Origin: Chthoniobacterales bacterium
GTDB lineage: Bacteria; Verrucomicrobiota; Verrucomicrobiia; Chthoniobacterales; DASVRZ01
Direction: 5' to 3'
Length of the DNA stretch: 64,000 bases
Assembly: GCA_039930045.1 (NCBI GenBank)
Contig: JBDSQB010000009.1
Location: 1 to 64,000, forward strand
Notes under the pieces: model-generated
What the model saw: only the letters and a program-made list of their open reading frames with translations
The model's database searches: none
What the model was told of the DNA's origin: nothing
Made by a program: the position numbers and the translations under genes
Shown: positions 33,912 to 41,783 of the stretch, piece by piece
How positions within the stretch are numbered: position 1 is the stretch's first letter
How the letters are laid out: the number at the start of each line of letters is the position of its first letter

Positions 33912-34845
33912 GGTCGGGTTTGTCTAGTTTGTAAACGTCGGTGAGCGCCTTCGCGATAGCGGCAGGCGTGGCGACGTACCATTGAATGTTGTAGTCGAGC
34001 ATCTTCTGGGCGGCGGACTTGGCCGCGACGTCGAATGGATTGCAAGTGGCGATCATGAGCGTGCGGCTCATCAGGTCGAACGGCAAAACCAGCCGCCCAA
34101 TCGTGATTTCCTCGGGCAGCATCTTCACAATCGAGCGGTCGATGTCGTAAATTTCCAGCGGGATGTAGGCCAGCTTGACCTTGTCCAGGAGGTCGCAATA
34201 CAGCGTGTCGATGGGGATTTGCGTCTCATTGCAGACTTCCTCCAGCAAGGAAAATGGGAGCGTGCCCGGAGCGCGGCCTTCGTTGCGTTCCCGGATCCGC
34301 TCAAGGGCGACCTTGGCGGCTTTGTTGGGGCAAATGCCGTGGTAAATGAGAAATTTCGAGAGGGCCGTGTCGCCATCCTCGGCCACAGCTCCGGCCTGAC
34401 GCAGGGCGCTTTCGTTGCGCTGCGTGTCGCGCACTTCGATCAGCGAAGGCTCGGCCACGCTGCCTTGGCGCGCACTGCTGACCGACGCGCCGTTGATGAC
34501 TTTTTCTGTGAGCAGACTGTCCACCGGATTCCGGGCATTGCCGCCTTGGCTCATGCGTTCCTCGACGTCCTTTTTCTTGGCGAGGATTTCCTTGTCCGCC
34601 GGATGCCGCTGTAGCAGCGCCTCAAACTCCAACAGAGCCGAGGAATACTGCCCCATGCTGATGTAAGTCTCGCCGAGTTTGCGCGAAATCTGGTAGGCGT
34701 CATCGTCGCGACCGACCTTCAGATAGGCGTCCTTCAGAATGTCGTAGGATTGGTAATCGTCCGGATTCGACTGCGTGATCAGCTCGAACATCTCGATCGT
34801 CTGGAGGATTTGCTCCTGCTCGAGATTGGATAGGGTCGGATTCAT
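33898..34845 (-). CDS. TPR plus MshEN-domain protein
   Basis: In this 315-residue protein, residues ~1-100 are TPR-type helices (NPDDYQSYDILKDAYLKVGRDDDAYQ, then ETYISMGQYSSALLEFEALLQ). Residues ~165-310 resemble the GspE/MshE N-terminal domain that binds c-di-GMP in some ATPases, as seen from LPEEITIGRLVLPFDLMSRTLMIATCNPFD. It lacks the ATPase core. A good Shine-Dalgarno AGGAGG lies five bases before the ATG. It is the first gene of the unit. It could be a sensor or adaptor of the ATPase; cyclic dinucleotide binding is only inferred. Confidence 0.8.
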   Translation of the reverse strand: MNPTLSNLEQEQILQTIEMFELITQSNPDDYQSYDILKDAYLKVGRDDDAYQISRKLGETYISMGQYSSALLEFEALLQRHPADKEILAKKKDVEERMSQGGNARNPVDSLLTEKVINGASVSSARQGSVAEPSLIEVRDTQRNESALRQAGAVAEDGDTALSKFLIYHGICPNKAAKVALERIRERNEGRAPGTLPFSLLEEVCNETQIPIDTLYCDLLDKVKLAYIPLEIYDIDRSIVKMLPEEITIGRLVLPFDLMSRTLMIATCNPFDVAAKSAAQKMLDYNIQWYVATPAAIAKALTDVYKLDKPDRGNR

Positions 34846-34910
34846 TTCATCCTCCTAAAAAGCTATTCCTGTGCCGGAGACGGCTGACTTAGGGAAATAT
34901 CTCGATTTAT

Positions 34911-35669
34911 TTAAAGCCACCGTGTGTGATAAACGCGAATGACGTTCACCCGTCCGCCTGGGTAGTACCAGGTTTTCTGATACTCGAAACTGCTCGTCGC
35001 AGAATCGAACGTGAGCTGACAAATTTTCCCCGGCAGATTGGGGTCCACCACGGAGAAAACGAGCCCCGCCCGCGTCCGGCGATAACGGTAGGCAACGAGG
35101 CAGTGGTTCAGCGGCTTAAAACGTGTGATGTAAACCGCAGCGAGCGAGCCGGAGTCGATGCTTTGCGTGAGTTTTTCGGCGACTTCCCGTTGGCCGGAGC
35201 GGGGAAATGGAAGTCCCATGCGCCAGTTGCCGAAGCGAAAATAAGTCGGCCACCAGTTTCCGAGATTTTCTTCAAGCAACGCCGGGTAGGCCCGTGAGAA
35301 ACTTTGCAGATTTGCGAATCCGGGGATCAAAACCTCCTTTGGTTTTCTTTTTTGCGAAACAGGGATGCGACAGACTTGCCGGATTTTCTGGCGATATTCC
35401 TCCTCTGAAACCGTCGGCTGAGTCGGATCAAACTCCGCAAACTGATGAAACTGGATCAGCGCCCGGCCCATCACGAAGCACCGGCGAGAATACGGACGCC
35501 CCGTTTTCACCGCCGGACTCGCAGTGTCGCGATGCTGATTGCCGTAAGCCCAAAGCGTCTCGTTGCCAAAGGCAAACGTGTCCGTCGCCGGGTTAAATTC
35601 CGCCCGCAGCGACGTGGCCCCAAACGCCAGCAGGAAAAAGAAAAGCCTCCAATGCACAGGCCGCACCAT
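34911..35669 (-). CDS. Secreted protein of unknown function
   Basis: This 252-residue protein has a signal peptide (MVRPVHWRLFFFLLAFGATSLRAE). The mature part carries NETLWAYGNQHRD, a run of basic residues (SQKRKPKEVLIPGF) and NHCLVAYRYRRT...VVDPN, which loosely recalls papain-like folds. I cannot assign a family. The start at 35669 was chosen for the signal peptide; the longer frame to 35876 has no support. Its 5' end is close to, and may overlap, the divergent membrane-protein gene. Confidence 0.65.
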   Translation of the reverse strand: MVRPVHWRLFFFLLAFGATSLRAEFNPATDTFAFGNETLWAYGNQHRDTASPAVKTGRPYSRRCFVMGRALIQFHQFAEFDPTQPTVSEEEYRQKIRQVCRIPVSQKRKPKEVLIPGFANLQSFSRAYPALLEENLGNWWPTYFRFGNWRMGLPFPRSGQREVAEKLTQSIDSGSLAAVYITRFKPLNHCLVAYRYRRTRAGLVFSVVDPNLPGKICQLTFDSATSSFEYQKTWYYPGGRVNVIRVYHTRWL

Positions 35670-35741
35670 GATCTGAATCGAAGCGACTTGCAAAAGGCGA
35701 TTGAACTTGCAGGACACCGGCATTTTCCCAAGTCTCGCGCG

Positions 35742-37298
35742 GTGGAAGCCCCGAATTGGAGAAAAGTTTTCCTGCTTTGCCTGCCCGGACTCATCGTGGG
35801 TTTGGTCCTCCGCGCGTGGCTGCTCGCGGTCACCCCGGAAGCCTATTATGGACCCGACGGCGGCTCCTACTGGCACACCGCCGTCCGTCTCTGGACCGAG
35901 GGAAATCTATCCATGTTCGACAAGCGCCGCTGGCTTTATCCGGCCTGGCTTTGCATTTTGCCGCTGCTGCCGGTGAGACCGATTCAAGCCGTGGCTTTTT
36001 TCCAGCACCTGGCCGGTCTCGCCATGGTATTTGGAGGAGGCATGGTCGCCTCCCGCTGCACCCGGCAGTGGAAAATATGGGTGCCGCTGATTAGTCTGAT
36101 TCTGGCCACATGGCCGCAAACTCTCTTGCTGGAGCATAGTCTGGAGACCGAGACGTTTCTCGTGGCCACGTTTATGGCGCTCGTTTTTATCGGCCTGGCT
36201 CCCGGATCATTTTCACCACGGCGGTTGTTCTGGTTTCTTCTCACCGCCGCCCTCGTGGCCGCTTGGAAACCGCATGGTCGCGGCATCTGGCTGGCCTGCC
36301 TCCTCATTGCCATCTGGAAAAATGGCAGCCCGCTGCACTGGGCCCGGCGCAGTTGGGGCGCGATTGTTTTTGCCCTCGTCGTCATTCTGAGTTCCGGCAG
36401 CAGCGGACAGGGAAACTGGCTGCTGCTCAACTCCGTCCTGCCGCTCGTCCCGCTGGAGGGACGCGCTTATCCAGCCGAGCGCGCCGCCCTTCGTCCGCTC
36501 CTGCTGGAAGCACGCGGTGTCCGCCAAAACTACGCCTGGGAACAGGAAAATTTTAAGTATCGCCTGAACAGCCCCGACCCGGAAAACGTCGATCCCGCAT
36601 GGGCCCGCGTCGCCAGAGACGGCAAACATTTCAGCCGCGTCTGCCGCGCGTTTGCCTTCGAGGGTTTGCGCTCCGATCCCCTCACCTTCCTGAGATTCAC
36701 CCTGCAAAAAATCGCCCTCTCCCTCTCCGAGAATGGCTGCATCGAACGCCTGGAGCCGAAAAAATTCTGGCACGATCAAAACGCCGAAAACGCCACCCGC
36801 TGGAAGAAAACGCCGCCCAAGGAACTCGCCCTGCTCTACCGCCTCGACGCATCGGAATACCAGCGGATGGCCGAGCTTGGGGCGGCACGAAAATTCACAC
36901 CCATCACGGCCATTTATCGAATTGCCGACTGCTGGGGCTGGTTTCAGGAAAGCCTCTCGCCGCAAGGCAACACCCTCGCCCTGCGGACATCCGGCTGGCT
37001 CGCGCTGGCCGGGCTGCTCTGCACGTGGCTCCCGGGTCGTTTCCAGCGATTCAGCATTCTCTGGCTGCCCGCGGCGTTTTACGCCATCACCGTCTTTGCC
37101 ATGGGCGACCGCTTGCCCCGCTATGCCTATCTCTTAAATTGGCTGGGCGTGATCCTGGCGGCCATTGCCCTCGACACGGTCCTCGCCGTCCTCGCCCGGT
37201 TTATTCCGCAGCGCGCAGAAGCGCCGCCAGATGCGTCACGCAGATCTGCGACCAGCTCTCCAGCGAATCCTTTTTCGCCTGAAGCTGCTCCACGGTGA
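35742..37298 (+). CDS. Multi-spanning membrane protein, glycosyltransferase (GT-C)-like
   Basis: This protein of about 518 residues has around ten hydrophobic helices. The first extracytoplasmic loop begins TPEAYYGPDGGSYWHTA, and the Asp-rich loop after helix 1 recalls GT-C glycosyltransferases such as ArnT. The substrate is unknown. GTG at 35742 (giving MEAPNWRKVFLLCLPG) was preferred because the first helix follows at once. In-frame alternatives are TTG at 35688 and ATG at 35652, the latter overlapping the divergent gene. The 3' end overlaps the convergent Nudix gene by 98 bp, a long overlap that could mean the last residues are extra. Confidence 0.7.
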   Translation: MEAPNWRKVFLLCLPGLIVGLVLRAWLLAVTPEAYYGPDGGSYWHTAVRLWTEGNLSMFDKRRWLYPAWLCILPLLPVRPIQAVAFFQHLAGLAMVFGGGMVASRCTRQWKIWVPLISLILATWPQTLLLEHSLETETFLVATFMALVFIGLAPGSFSPRRLFWFLLTAALVAAWKPHGRGIWLACLLIAIWKNGSPLHWARRSWGAIVFALVVILSSGSSGQGNWLLLNSVLPLVPLEGRAYPAERAALRPLLLEARGVRQNYAWEQENFKYRLNSPDPENVDPAWARVARDGKHFSRVCRAFAFEGLRSDPLTFLRFTLQKIALSLSENGCIERLEPKKFWHDQNAENATRWKKTPPKELALLYRLDASEYQRMAELGAARKFTPITAIYRIADCWGWFQESLSPQGNTLALRTSGWLALAGLLCTWLPGRFQRFSILWLPAAFYAITVFAMGDRLPRYAYLLNWLGVILAAIALDTVLAVLARFIPQRAEAPPDASRRSATSSPANPFSPEAAPR

Positions 37299-37818
37299 GA
37301 AACTCCATTTCGGTGATCATCGCCTCGCGTTTCTCGACGGCGGGCGTCTCCAACTCGAAAATATGGACGACGCCCAGATGCACCTGGCCCACCTCGTTCG
37401 AGTCGTCGTTCAGCAAGGCGACGACGCTGTTTTTGTAAGGCGTGTTCACCTTCAGTTCCTCGTTTACCTCGCGCTGCACCCCGGCCTGATACGCCTCGAA
37501 GTCGAGTGCAAAAAGTCCCTCGTCCGCGTCGTTCATGTGGCCGCCGATGCCGATGGAACCCTTGCTCACCAGCCGTTGCTCGCCCGCTTTTTTGCCCCGG
37601 ACGTAATGCAGCACTTTCCCCTCATGCACGAGCAGCGCGTAGGGAATGATCTGCTTAAACTCCGGACTTTTCTCCGCCTCGGAGCGAACCATGAAAAAAT
37701 TATTCTGCCTCGCCAGCAACTGCGGCAGGTAGCGCTCGACGTTGAAATTCAGCCCTTGAAACGAGCCAATCGCGTCGAACACATCCCGTCGCACCACCAA
37801 AATCATTTCCTCAGCCAT
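37201..37818 (-). CDS. Nudix-fold hydrolase-like protein
   Basis: This 205-residue protein has a Nudix-like region. GSIGIGGHMND is followed by AYQAGVQREVNEELKV, which matches the REUxEExG helix except that the final Gly is missing. The spacing between the first Gly and the RE pair is longer than the standard Nudix box. A phosphohydrolase on a small diphosphate is possible. Its stop lies inside the tail of the convergent membrane-protein gene. It is preceded by the EVE-domain gene with a 3-bp gap. Confidence 0.7.
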   Translation of the reverse strand: MAEEMILVVRRDVFDAIGSFQGLNFNVERYLPQLLARQNNFFMVRSEAEKSPEFKQIIPYALLVHEGKVLHYVRGKKAGEQRLVSKGSIGIGGHMNDADEGLFALDFEAYQAGVQREVNEELKVNTPYKNSVVALLNDDSNEVGQVHLGVVHIFELETPAVEKREAMITEMEFLTVEQLQAKKDSLESWSQICVTHLAALLRAAE

Positions 37819-37821
37819 AAA

Positions 37822-38232
37822 TCAGTTTTTTGAAAGCTCCAGAATCCGCTCAAACTCCGCTTTCTCCAGCGGCAGAACGGAGATGCGCCCGTTGCGAACG
37901 AGCAGGATGTTTTGCAAAGCCGCGTCGGCCTTGATCTCCGCCAGGCTCACCGGACGCGACAACGCCTTTTTGGGCTGCAACTCCACGCAACTCCAGTCGC
38001 CCTCAGTCGCTGTCGGATCGGGAAACGCCGGCTTCGATACCACTGCAACTCCCACCACTTCCTTGCCCGTGACGCTGTGGTAATAGAAGACCTCGTCGCC
38101 TTTCTGCATCGCGCGCAGATTGTTCCGCGCCTGGTAATTCCGCACGCCCGTCCAATTCGTCCGGCCATCCTGCACAAACTGCTCCCAAGCGTAGGCCGTC
38201 GGCTCTTGTTTCACCATCCAGAAGCGTTTCAT
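37822..38232 (-). CDS. EVE-domain protein
   Basis: This 136-residue protein begins MKRFWMVKQEPTAYAWEQFVQDGRTNWTGVRNYQARN, a classic EVE (PUA-like) N-terminus. DEVFYYHSVTGKEVVGVAVV and FPDPTATEGDWSCVELQP follow. EVE domains recognise modified bases in DNA or RNA; stand-alone family members are common and of unclear role. The start at 38232 matches the family. It is divergent from tmk and co-directional with the Nudix gene 3 bp away. Confidence 0.9.
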   Translation of the reverse strand: MKRFWMVKQEPTAYAWEQFVQDGRTNWTGVRNYQARNNLRAMQKGDEVFYYHSVTGKEVVGVAVVSKPAFPDPTATEGDWSCVELQPKKALSRPVSLAEIKADAALQNILLVRNGRISVLPLEKAEFERILELSKN

Positions 38233-38302
38233 CGAGCGCCAAGCATCGCAAAGTGGCTTTCGCGTGGACAAGAGGAAAACATTCTTTTTTCATGGCAGCC
38301 GC

Positions 38303-38929
38303 ATGTCCCTGTTCATCACCTTCGAAGGCTCCGAAGCCTGCGGTAAAACCACCCAGATCGAGCGGCTGGCACAGCGTTTGGGTGAATTGAACCTCACTCC
38401 GCTCGTCACCCGCGAACCCGGCGGCACCGACGCAGGCGAAGCCATCCGCGACCTCCTGCAATACTCCAAGAACGGCGCGAAACTCGTCCCCGAGGCCGAG
38501 TTGCTCCTCTTCACCGCCAGTCGCGCGCAACTCGTTCGGGAAAAGATTCGACCCGCACTCGACCGTGGCCAGATCGTCATCAGCGACCGCTTCCTCGACT
38601 CCACCACCGTCTATCAAGGCGTCGCCCGCCACATCGACGCGGAGAAAGTCGCCGCCGTCAATCGCTTCGCCGTCGGCGACTGCCTGCCCACCATCACCTT
38701 CCTCTTCGACCTCGACCCCGACATCGCCGCCGCCCGTCTCGCCGCCCGGGTTGGGGAGAAATACGACCGCATGGAATCGCAGCCCCGCGCCTTTTACCAA
38801 GCCGTCCGCGCCGGCTACCTGGCCCTCGCCGAGAAAGAAAGCCAGCGCTTCGTCATCATCGACGCTGGATTGCCGATCGACGAGATAGCGGACTCGATCT
38901 GGGCTACTGTCTCGGGGCACCTTTCATAG
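38303..38929 (+). CDS. tmk: Thymidylate kinase
   Basis: This enzyme phosphorylates dTMP to dTDP. The 208 residues fit. The P-loop is FITFEGSEACGKTTQ, the DR motif lies in VISDRFLDSTTVYQG, TREPGGTDAGEAIRDLL is present, and the LID region is RVGEKYDRME. The start at 38303 (MSLFITFEG) was preferred to an upstream in-frame ATG at 38264. It is followed by holB after 25 bp, the common tmk-holB pairing. Confidence 0.96.
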   Translation: MSLFITFEGSEACGKTTQIERLAQRLGELNLTPLVTREPGGTDAGEAIRDLLQYSKNGAKLVPEAELLLFTASRAQLVREKIRPALDRGQIVISDRFLDSTTVYQGVARHIDAEKVAAVNRFAVGDCLPTITFLFDLDPDIAAARLAARVGEKYDRMESQPRAFYQAVRAGYLALAEKESQRFVIIDAGLPIDEIADSIWATVSGHLS

Positions 38930-38948
38930 GTCATATACGACCTATTTT
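38926..38948 (+). terminator. Small hairpin between tmk and holB
   Basis: A perfect 7-bp inverted repeat ATAGGTC/GACCTAT with a 6-base loop overlaps the tmk stop codon and is followed by TTTT. It may attenuate transcription into holB or be a weak terminator. The stem is AT-rich, so strength is doubtful. Confidence 0.45.
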
Positions 38949-38954
38949 CCACCC

Positions 38955-39944
38955 ATGTCCTTCACACCCGCCGAAGCCCTCGCCCTCCTCACCGCCGCCC
39001 AGCGCGACTCGCGGCTCGGGCACGCCTACCTCATCACCGGCGCCATTGGCAGCGGCAAACGCCAGCTCGCCGCCGACATCTTCCGCCTCATCAACCGGCT
39101 GCCATTCGACCCCAGCTCCGACCTCCTTTCCACCCACCCCGACGCCCACACCGTCGAGCCCGAATCCAAATCCCGCCGCATCGTCATCGAGCAAATCCGC
39201 GAACTCGAACGCGCCTTGCACATGAAATCCGGCCAGGCCGAAAAGAAACTCGGCGTCATCATCGAAGCCGACCGCCTCCAGCCGCAGGCCTCCAACGCCT
39301 TCCTGAAAACCCTCGAAGAGCCCCCGGCCAACTCCATGCTCCTCCTCCTCACCACCGCACCCGAGATGCTCCTCGACACCATCCTCTCGCGCTGCCTCAT
39401 CCTCCAGCTTCGCCCCCCTGCCGAAGTCGTCCGCAGCCCGTGGGAACTGAAACTCCTCGACACCCTCAGCCAATATTTCGCCCAGCCCGCTCCCGCATCG
39501 GGGAGGGAAATCCCCCAGATCTTCGGCCTCGTCCGCGACTTCCAAGACATCCTCAACGACTGCAAAGACACCATCGCCGCCGAGAACAAGACCGAACTGA
39601 AGGCCGAGGAAAAACACCTCAAAGGCACCGTCGAAGCCCGTTACCTGGAGAAACTCGAGGAACAATACGACGCCCAGGGGGCCGCCCGCAGCCAGCGCGA
39701 ACGCACCCACCTCATCGAGCTCCTCACCACCTGGTGGACCGACGTTTCCCGCCAGCGTGCCGGCATCCGCACCCACCTCGACCTCCCGCATTACGCCGCG
39801 CAGACCGAATGGCTCGCCGGCCAGGAGGACACCCTCGCCACCCTCGACCGCCTCGACGCCCTCGAAGCCCTCAAGACCCACCTCGCCCAAAACATCAACG
39901 AACCCCTCGCCCTCGAAGCCGCCTTCCTCAAAGCCTTCGCCTAA
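38955..39944 (+). CDS. holB: DNA polymerase III subunit delta'
   Basis: This clamp-loader subunit has 329 residues. The N-terminal AAA-type fold has GHAYLITGAIGSGKRQLA, where the P-loop is kept in modified form. DRLQPQASNAFLKTLEEPPANSMLLLLTT is the typical delta'/tau segment, and TILSRCLILQL is the SRC motif. The C-terminal half is helical and rich in charged residues. The zinc-binding cysteines present in many delta'/gamma subunits are absent. It lies just after tmk. Confidence 0.85.
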   Translation: MSFTPAEALALLTAAQRDSRLGHAYLITGAIGSGKRQLAADIFRLINRLPFDPSSDLLSTHPDAHTVEPESKSRRIVIEQIRELERALHMKSGQAEKKLGVIIEADRLQPQASNAFLKTLEEPPANSMLLLLTTAPEMLLDTILSRCLILQLRPPAEVVRSPWELKLLDTLSQYFAQPAPASGREIPQIFGLVRDFQDILNDCKDTIAAENKTELKAEEKHLKGTVEARYLEKLEEQYDAQGAARSQRERTHLIELLTTWWTDVSRQRAGIRTHLDLPHYAAQTEWLAGQEDTLATLDRLDALEALKTHLAQNINEPLALEAAFLKAFA

Positions 39945-40250
39945 AGCTTCGCCTAACTCAGCCAGCCCAGCTTCTTCTCGATCCCACCCGGCACTTGCCG
40001 CAGATCCAGCACCGCCCGCCCGAGCACGGCTCCGTCGGAGCCGAATATCTCTAGAAGCACGCTCGGGAAAAGCCTGAGCGCCGTAGGTGCGACATCGGAT
40101 TTCCCTCGTCCAACGACCAATGCCGGTCCTACGGACCTGATTCGACTGCCACTCGACTGGCTATAGATAGGCCGACCCTAAAGGGTCTATTTCCCTCGAC
40201 CTAACCACATGCCTGCATCGCTTGGTTTAGGCGACGTTCGGATGACGTGG
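39945..40250. other. Intergenic stretch with small inverted repeats, no gene seen
   Basis: These 306 bp between holB and the first cassette gene hold an inverted repeat pair CCGTAGG (40081-40087) and CCTACGG (40128-40134), and a tight palindrome GACCCTAAAGGGTC (40174-40187). Near 40200-40235 lies ACCTAAC...GTTTAGGC, which could be a worn cassette boundary. I see no credible coding region. Confidence 0.6.
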
Positions 40251-40601
40251 TCAGCGCGCATGGAGAGAGTAAGCTGCAAGGCAAAGCTCAAGACCAAAGA
40301 GCAGAAAGAAGGCGAAGCTGGTGAAGACGGATGGCCGCACTCCGCAATGCCGAAAAGCGCGAAGGCAGGCGAAGAATGTTGTGGACCAACCGATAACGCC
40401 AAGAGCAAACACAATGGTCGCGGGGATTAGGTTGGGTGGCGTGAACGGCGGCTCGCTGGAAATCGGCGGGTATGTGAACAGAAAGAGCACCGTGAATACG
40501 ACGGGAATGAGGAATGCGCGTTGCAGTGCAATCCGTCCCGCAGTGCCTCGAACTGGAAGTTCGGACAAGGGAGATTCTGTATTCGTAATTGCAGCCTTCA
40601 C
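40251..40601 (-). CDS. Small membrane protein, probable integron cassette gene
   Basis: This 116-residue protein has about three hydrophobic helices (AFLIPVVFTVLFLFTY, LIPATIVFALGVIGWSTTFF and FTSFAFFLLFGLELCLAAY) and a GTG start. I recognise no family. The start lies 18 bases after the GTTAGGC end of the attC site at 40620-40733, the usual position of a cassette gene. On its 3' side, near 40200-40235, lies a short GCCTAAAC...GTTAGGT pair that may be a degenerate second attC. Confidence 0.6.
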   Translation of the reverse strand: MKAAITNTESPLSELPVRGTAGRIALQRAFLIPVVFTVLFLFTYPPISSEPPFTPPNLIPATIVFALGVIGWSTTFFACLRAFRHCGVRPSVFTSFAFFLLFGLELCLAAYSLHAR

Positions 40602-40619
40602 GGGAGACGTGTGCTAGTC

Positions 40620-40733
40620 GCCTAACGACCCCAAGCTCAGCGACGGTGAGGCTGGCGCGATGGTTGCGCGGGCGAAGGCGGCGGAGCAGCCAGCATGGCA
40701 GCCGGAGCCGTTCGCTGCAGCGCATGGTTAGGC
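40620..40733 (-). repeat. attC-like integron recombination site
   Basis: This 114-bp imperfect palindrome, read on the minus strand, starts GCCTAAC (R'', consensus RYYYAAC) and ends GTTAGGC (R', consensus GTTRRRY). Inside, GCTGCAGCGAACGG pairs with CCGTCGCTGAGC over 12 bp, leaving two unpaired bases (G and A) on the 5' arm. Extrahelical bases on L'' are a hallmark of attC. The site lies directly after the stop of the 144-residue cassette gene and directly before the start of the 116-residue one. Confidence 0.8.
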
Positions 40734-40734
40734 A

Positions 40735-41169
40735 TCATCTTTTTCGTTTCCACTCTTCAAATCTCCGGCTGACGACTGCTGCAATCTTGTCGTAATTCTG
40801 CCATGTGTCCTCGACGTGATACATGCTGGGCAAGTCTCCGACAAGAGCAGCCTCGTAGTCCTCGAAATAAAGTCCGCCCTGTCCCTCTGTGCCATCGTAG
40901 TAAAATTTGGCGAACGCATTTCCCTCGTCGCTCAAGTCCTCGTCCCAGAACTTCTCGTCGCACTCTTTGGACAAGAACTGCCGTCCAGTCATCTGGCGAG
41001 CACGCACGGCGGCGAGAGATGCGGGTGACTCCTGTCGGTGGAACTCTCCCTCCAAGCCATTCGTAATGGCCCATGCGAGAAACATGCCGATATGCGTGCC
41101 GCCGTTCTCAGGAGGCAAGCCCTCTGGATAATCTCCTCCATAATGCCAATCAGCGCGGTCGTATGCCAT
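40735..41169 (-). CDS. Soluble protein of unknown function, probable integron cassette gene
   Basis: This 144-residue acidic, Trp/Tyr-rich protein (ADWHYGGDYPEGLPPENGGTHIGMFLAWAI, then FWDEDLSDEGNAFAKFYYD and YHVEDTWQNYDKIAAVVSRRFEEWKRKR) resembles small hypothetical proteins often carried in mobile cassettes. I cannot name a family. The stop is one base from the attC site. The start lies 13 bases after a GTTAGGC core (41183-41189), so the gene is neatly packed between two recombination points. Confidence 0.75.
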   Translation of the reverse strand: MAYDRADWHYGGDYPEGLPPENGGTHIGMFLAWAITNGLEGEFHRQESPASLAAVRARQMTGRQFLSKECDEKFWDEDLSDEGNAFAKFYYDGTEGQGGLYFEDYEAALVGDLPSMYHVEDTWQNYDKIAAVVSRRFEEWKRKR

Positions 41170-41182
41170 AGCGTGTGATGAT

Positions 41183-41189
41183 GCCTAAC
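41183..41189 (-). promoter_or_regulatory. GTTAGGC cassette-insertion core
   Basis: On the minus strand GTTAGGC stands 13 bases before the cassette gene start and matches the R' core of attC/attI, where recombination cuts after G. No matching RYYYAAC arm is seen upstream, so this may be the remnant of an attI or of a non-standard insertion point. Confidence 0.6.
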
Positions 41190-41568
41190 ATATTGTAGGC
41201 GAAAGAGGTGCGTCCATTTTGAAAAACGCTGGAGAGAAACGGCATGGGGTTCAAGGTGCTCCAGCAAAGCAGGGAATGGCAAGTGCGGAACTCAGGCTCC
41301 AGCGGCATCGCTGACACCTACCGTCGAAAAAAAAATCACACCCCTCGAAAATAATTCGCCGGAACGCTTGACGAGATTCAACGGAATCTTTAGCCAGTTC
41401 CATCGTCGGGCGGTTTTCTTATGAAACTCGGGAACATTTCGGCAGTCACGGGATTGGACGACGCATCGGTGGTCGATGCGTCGGGCGGATGCACCCCGGA
41501 CGGTGATTTCATTGCAACTCGCCTCTTCCCAGGCACTTGCGCAAAATTGGTCATCCGAACGCTCATCG
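41190..41568. other. Gap upstream of the cassettes, no gene seen
   Basis: An integron integrase gene would be expected here or just beyond, divergent from the cassettes. None is visible on either strand. Open frames in this part are extensions of frames kept open by the adjacent 21-bp array. Confidence 0.55.
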
Positions 41569-41783
41569 TCGGTTTGGGGTCTGTAAACGTCGGTTTGCGC
41601 CGCATCAACGTCGGTTTCCACCCGGTGATCGTCGGTTGGAGGGTGTTCAGCGTCGGCATGCGGTCGGTGATCGTCGGTTCGCGCCGGATCACTGTCGGTT
41701 TGCGCCAGATCAATGTCGGATCGTGGGTGGTCAACGTCGGAGCGCCCGCGTTCAGCGTCGGCGCGCGCTTCCGAAAGGTCGCC
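41569..41783. repeat. 21-bp tandem array A (ten units)
   Basis: GTCGG recurs at 41569, 41590, 41611, 41632, 41653, 41674, 41695, 41716, 41737 and 41758, exactly 21 bases apart, with a near-copy GTCGC at 41779. A typical unit is GTCGGTTTGCGCCAGATCAAT; bases between the cores vary. Because 21 is a multiple of three, all frames stay open, giving heptad peptides (for example a repeating KPTLMRR pattern on the minus strand). No frame has a convincing start signal. The array lies 175 bp before the start of the broken gene at 41959. Confidence 0.95.

Noticed and set aside
32277-33944. 555-codon plus-strand frame opposite the PilB/GspE ATPase
   Set aside because: Shadow of the ATPase gene, whose Walker motifs and zinc cysteines are unmistakable.
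41569-41783. CRISPR array
   Set aside because: The unit is 21 bp with a short conserved core and no separate repeat and spacer; no cas genes are present. The same holds for 61272-61565.
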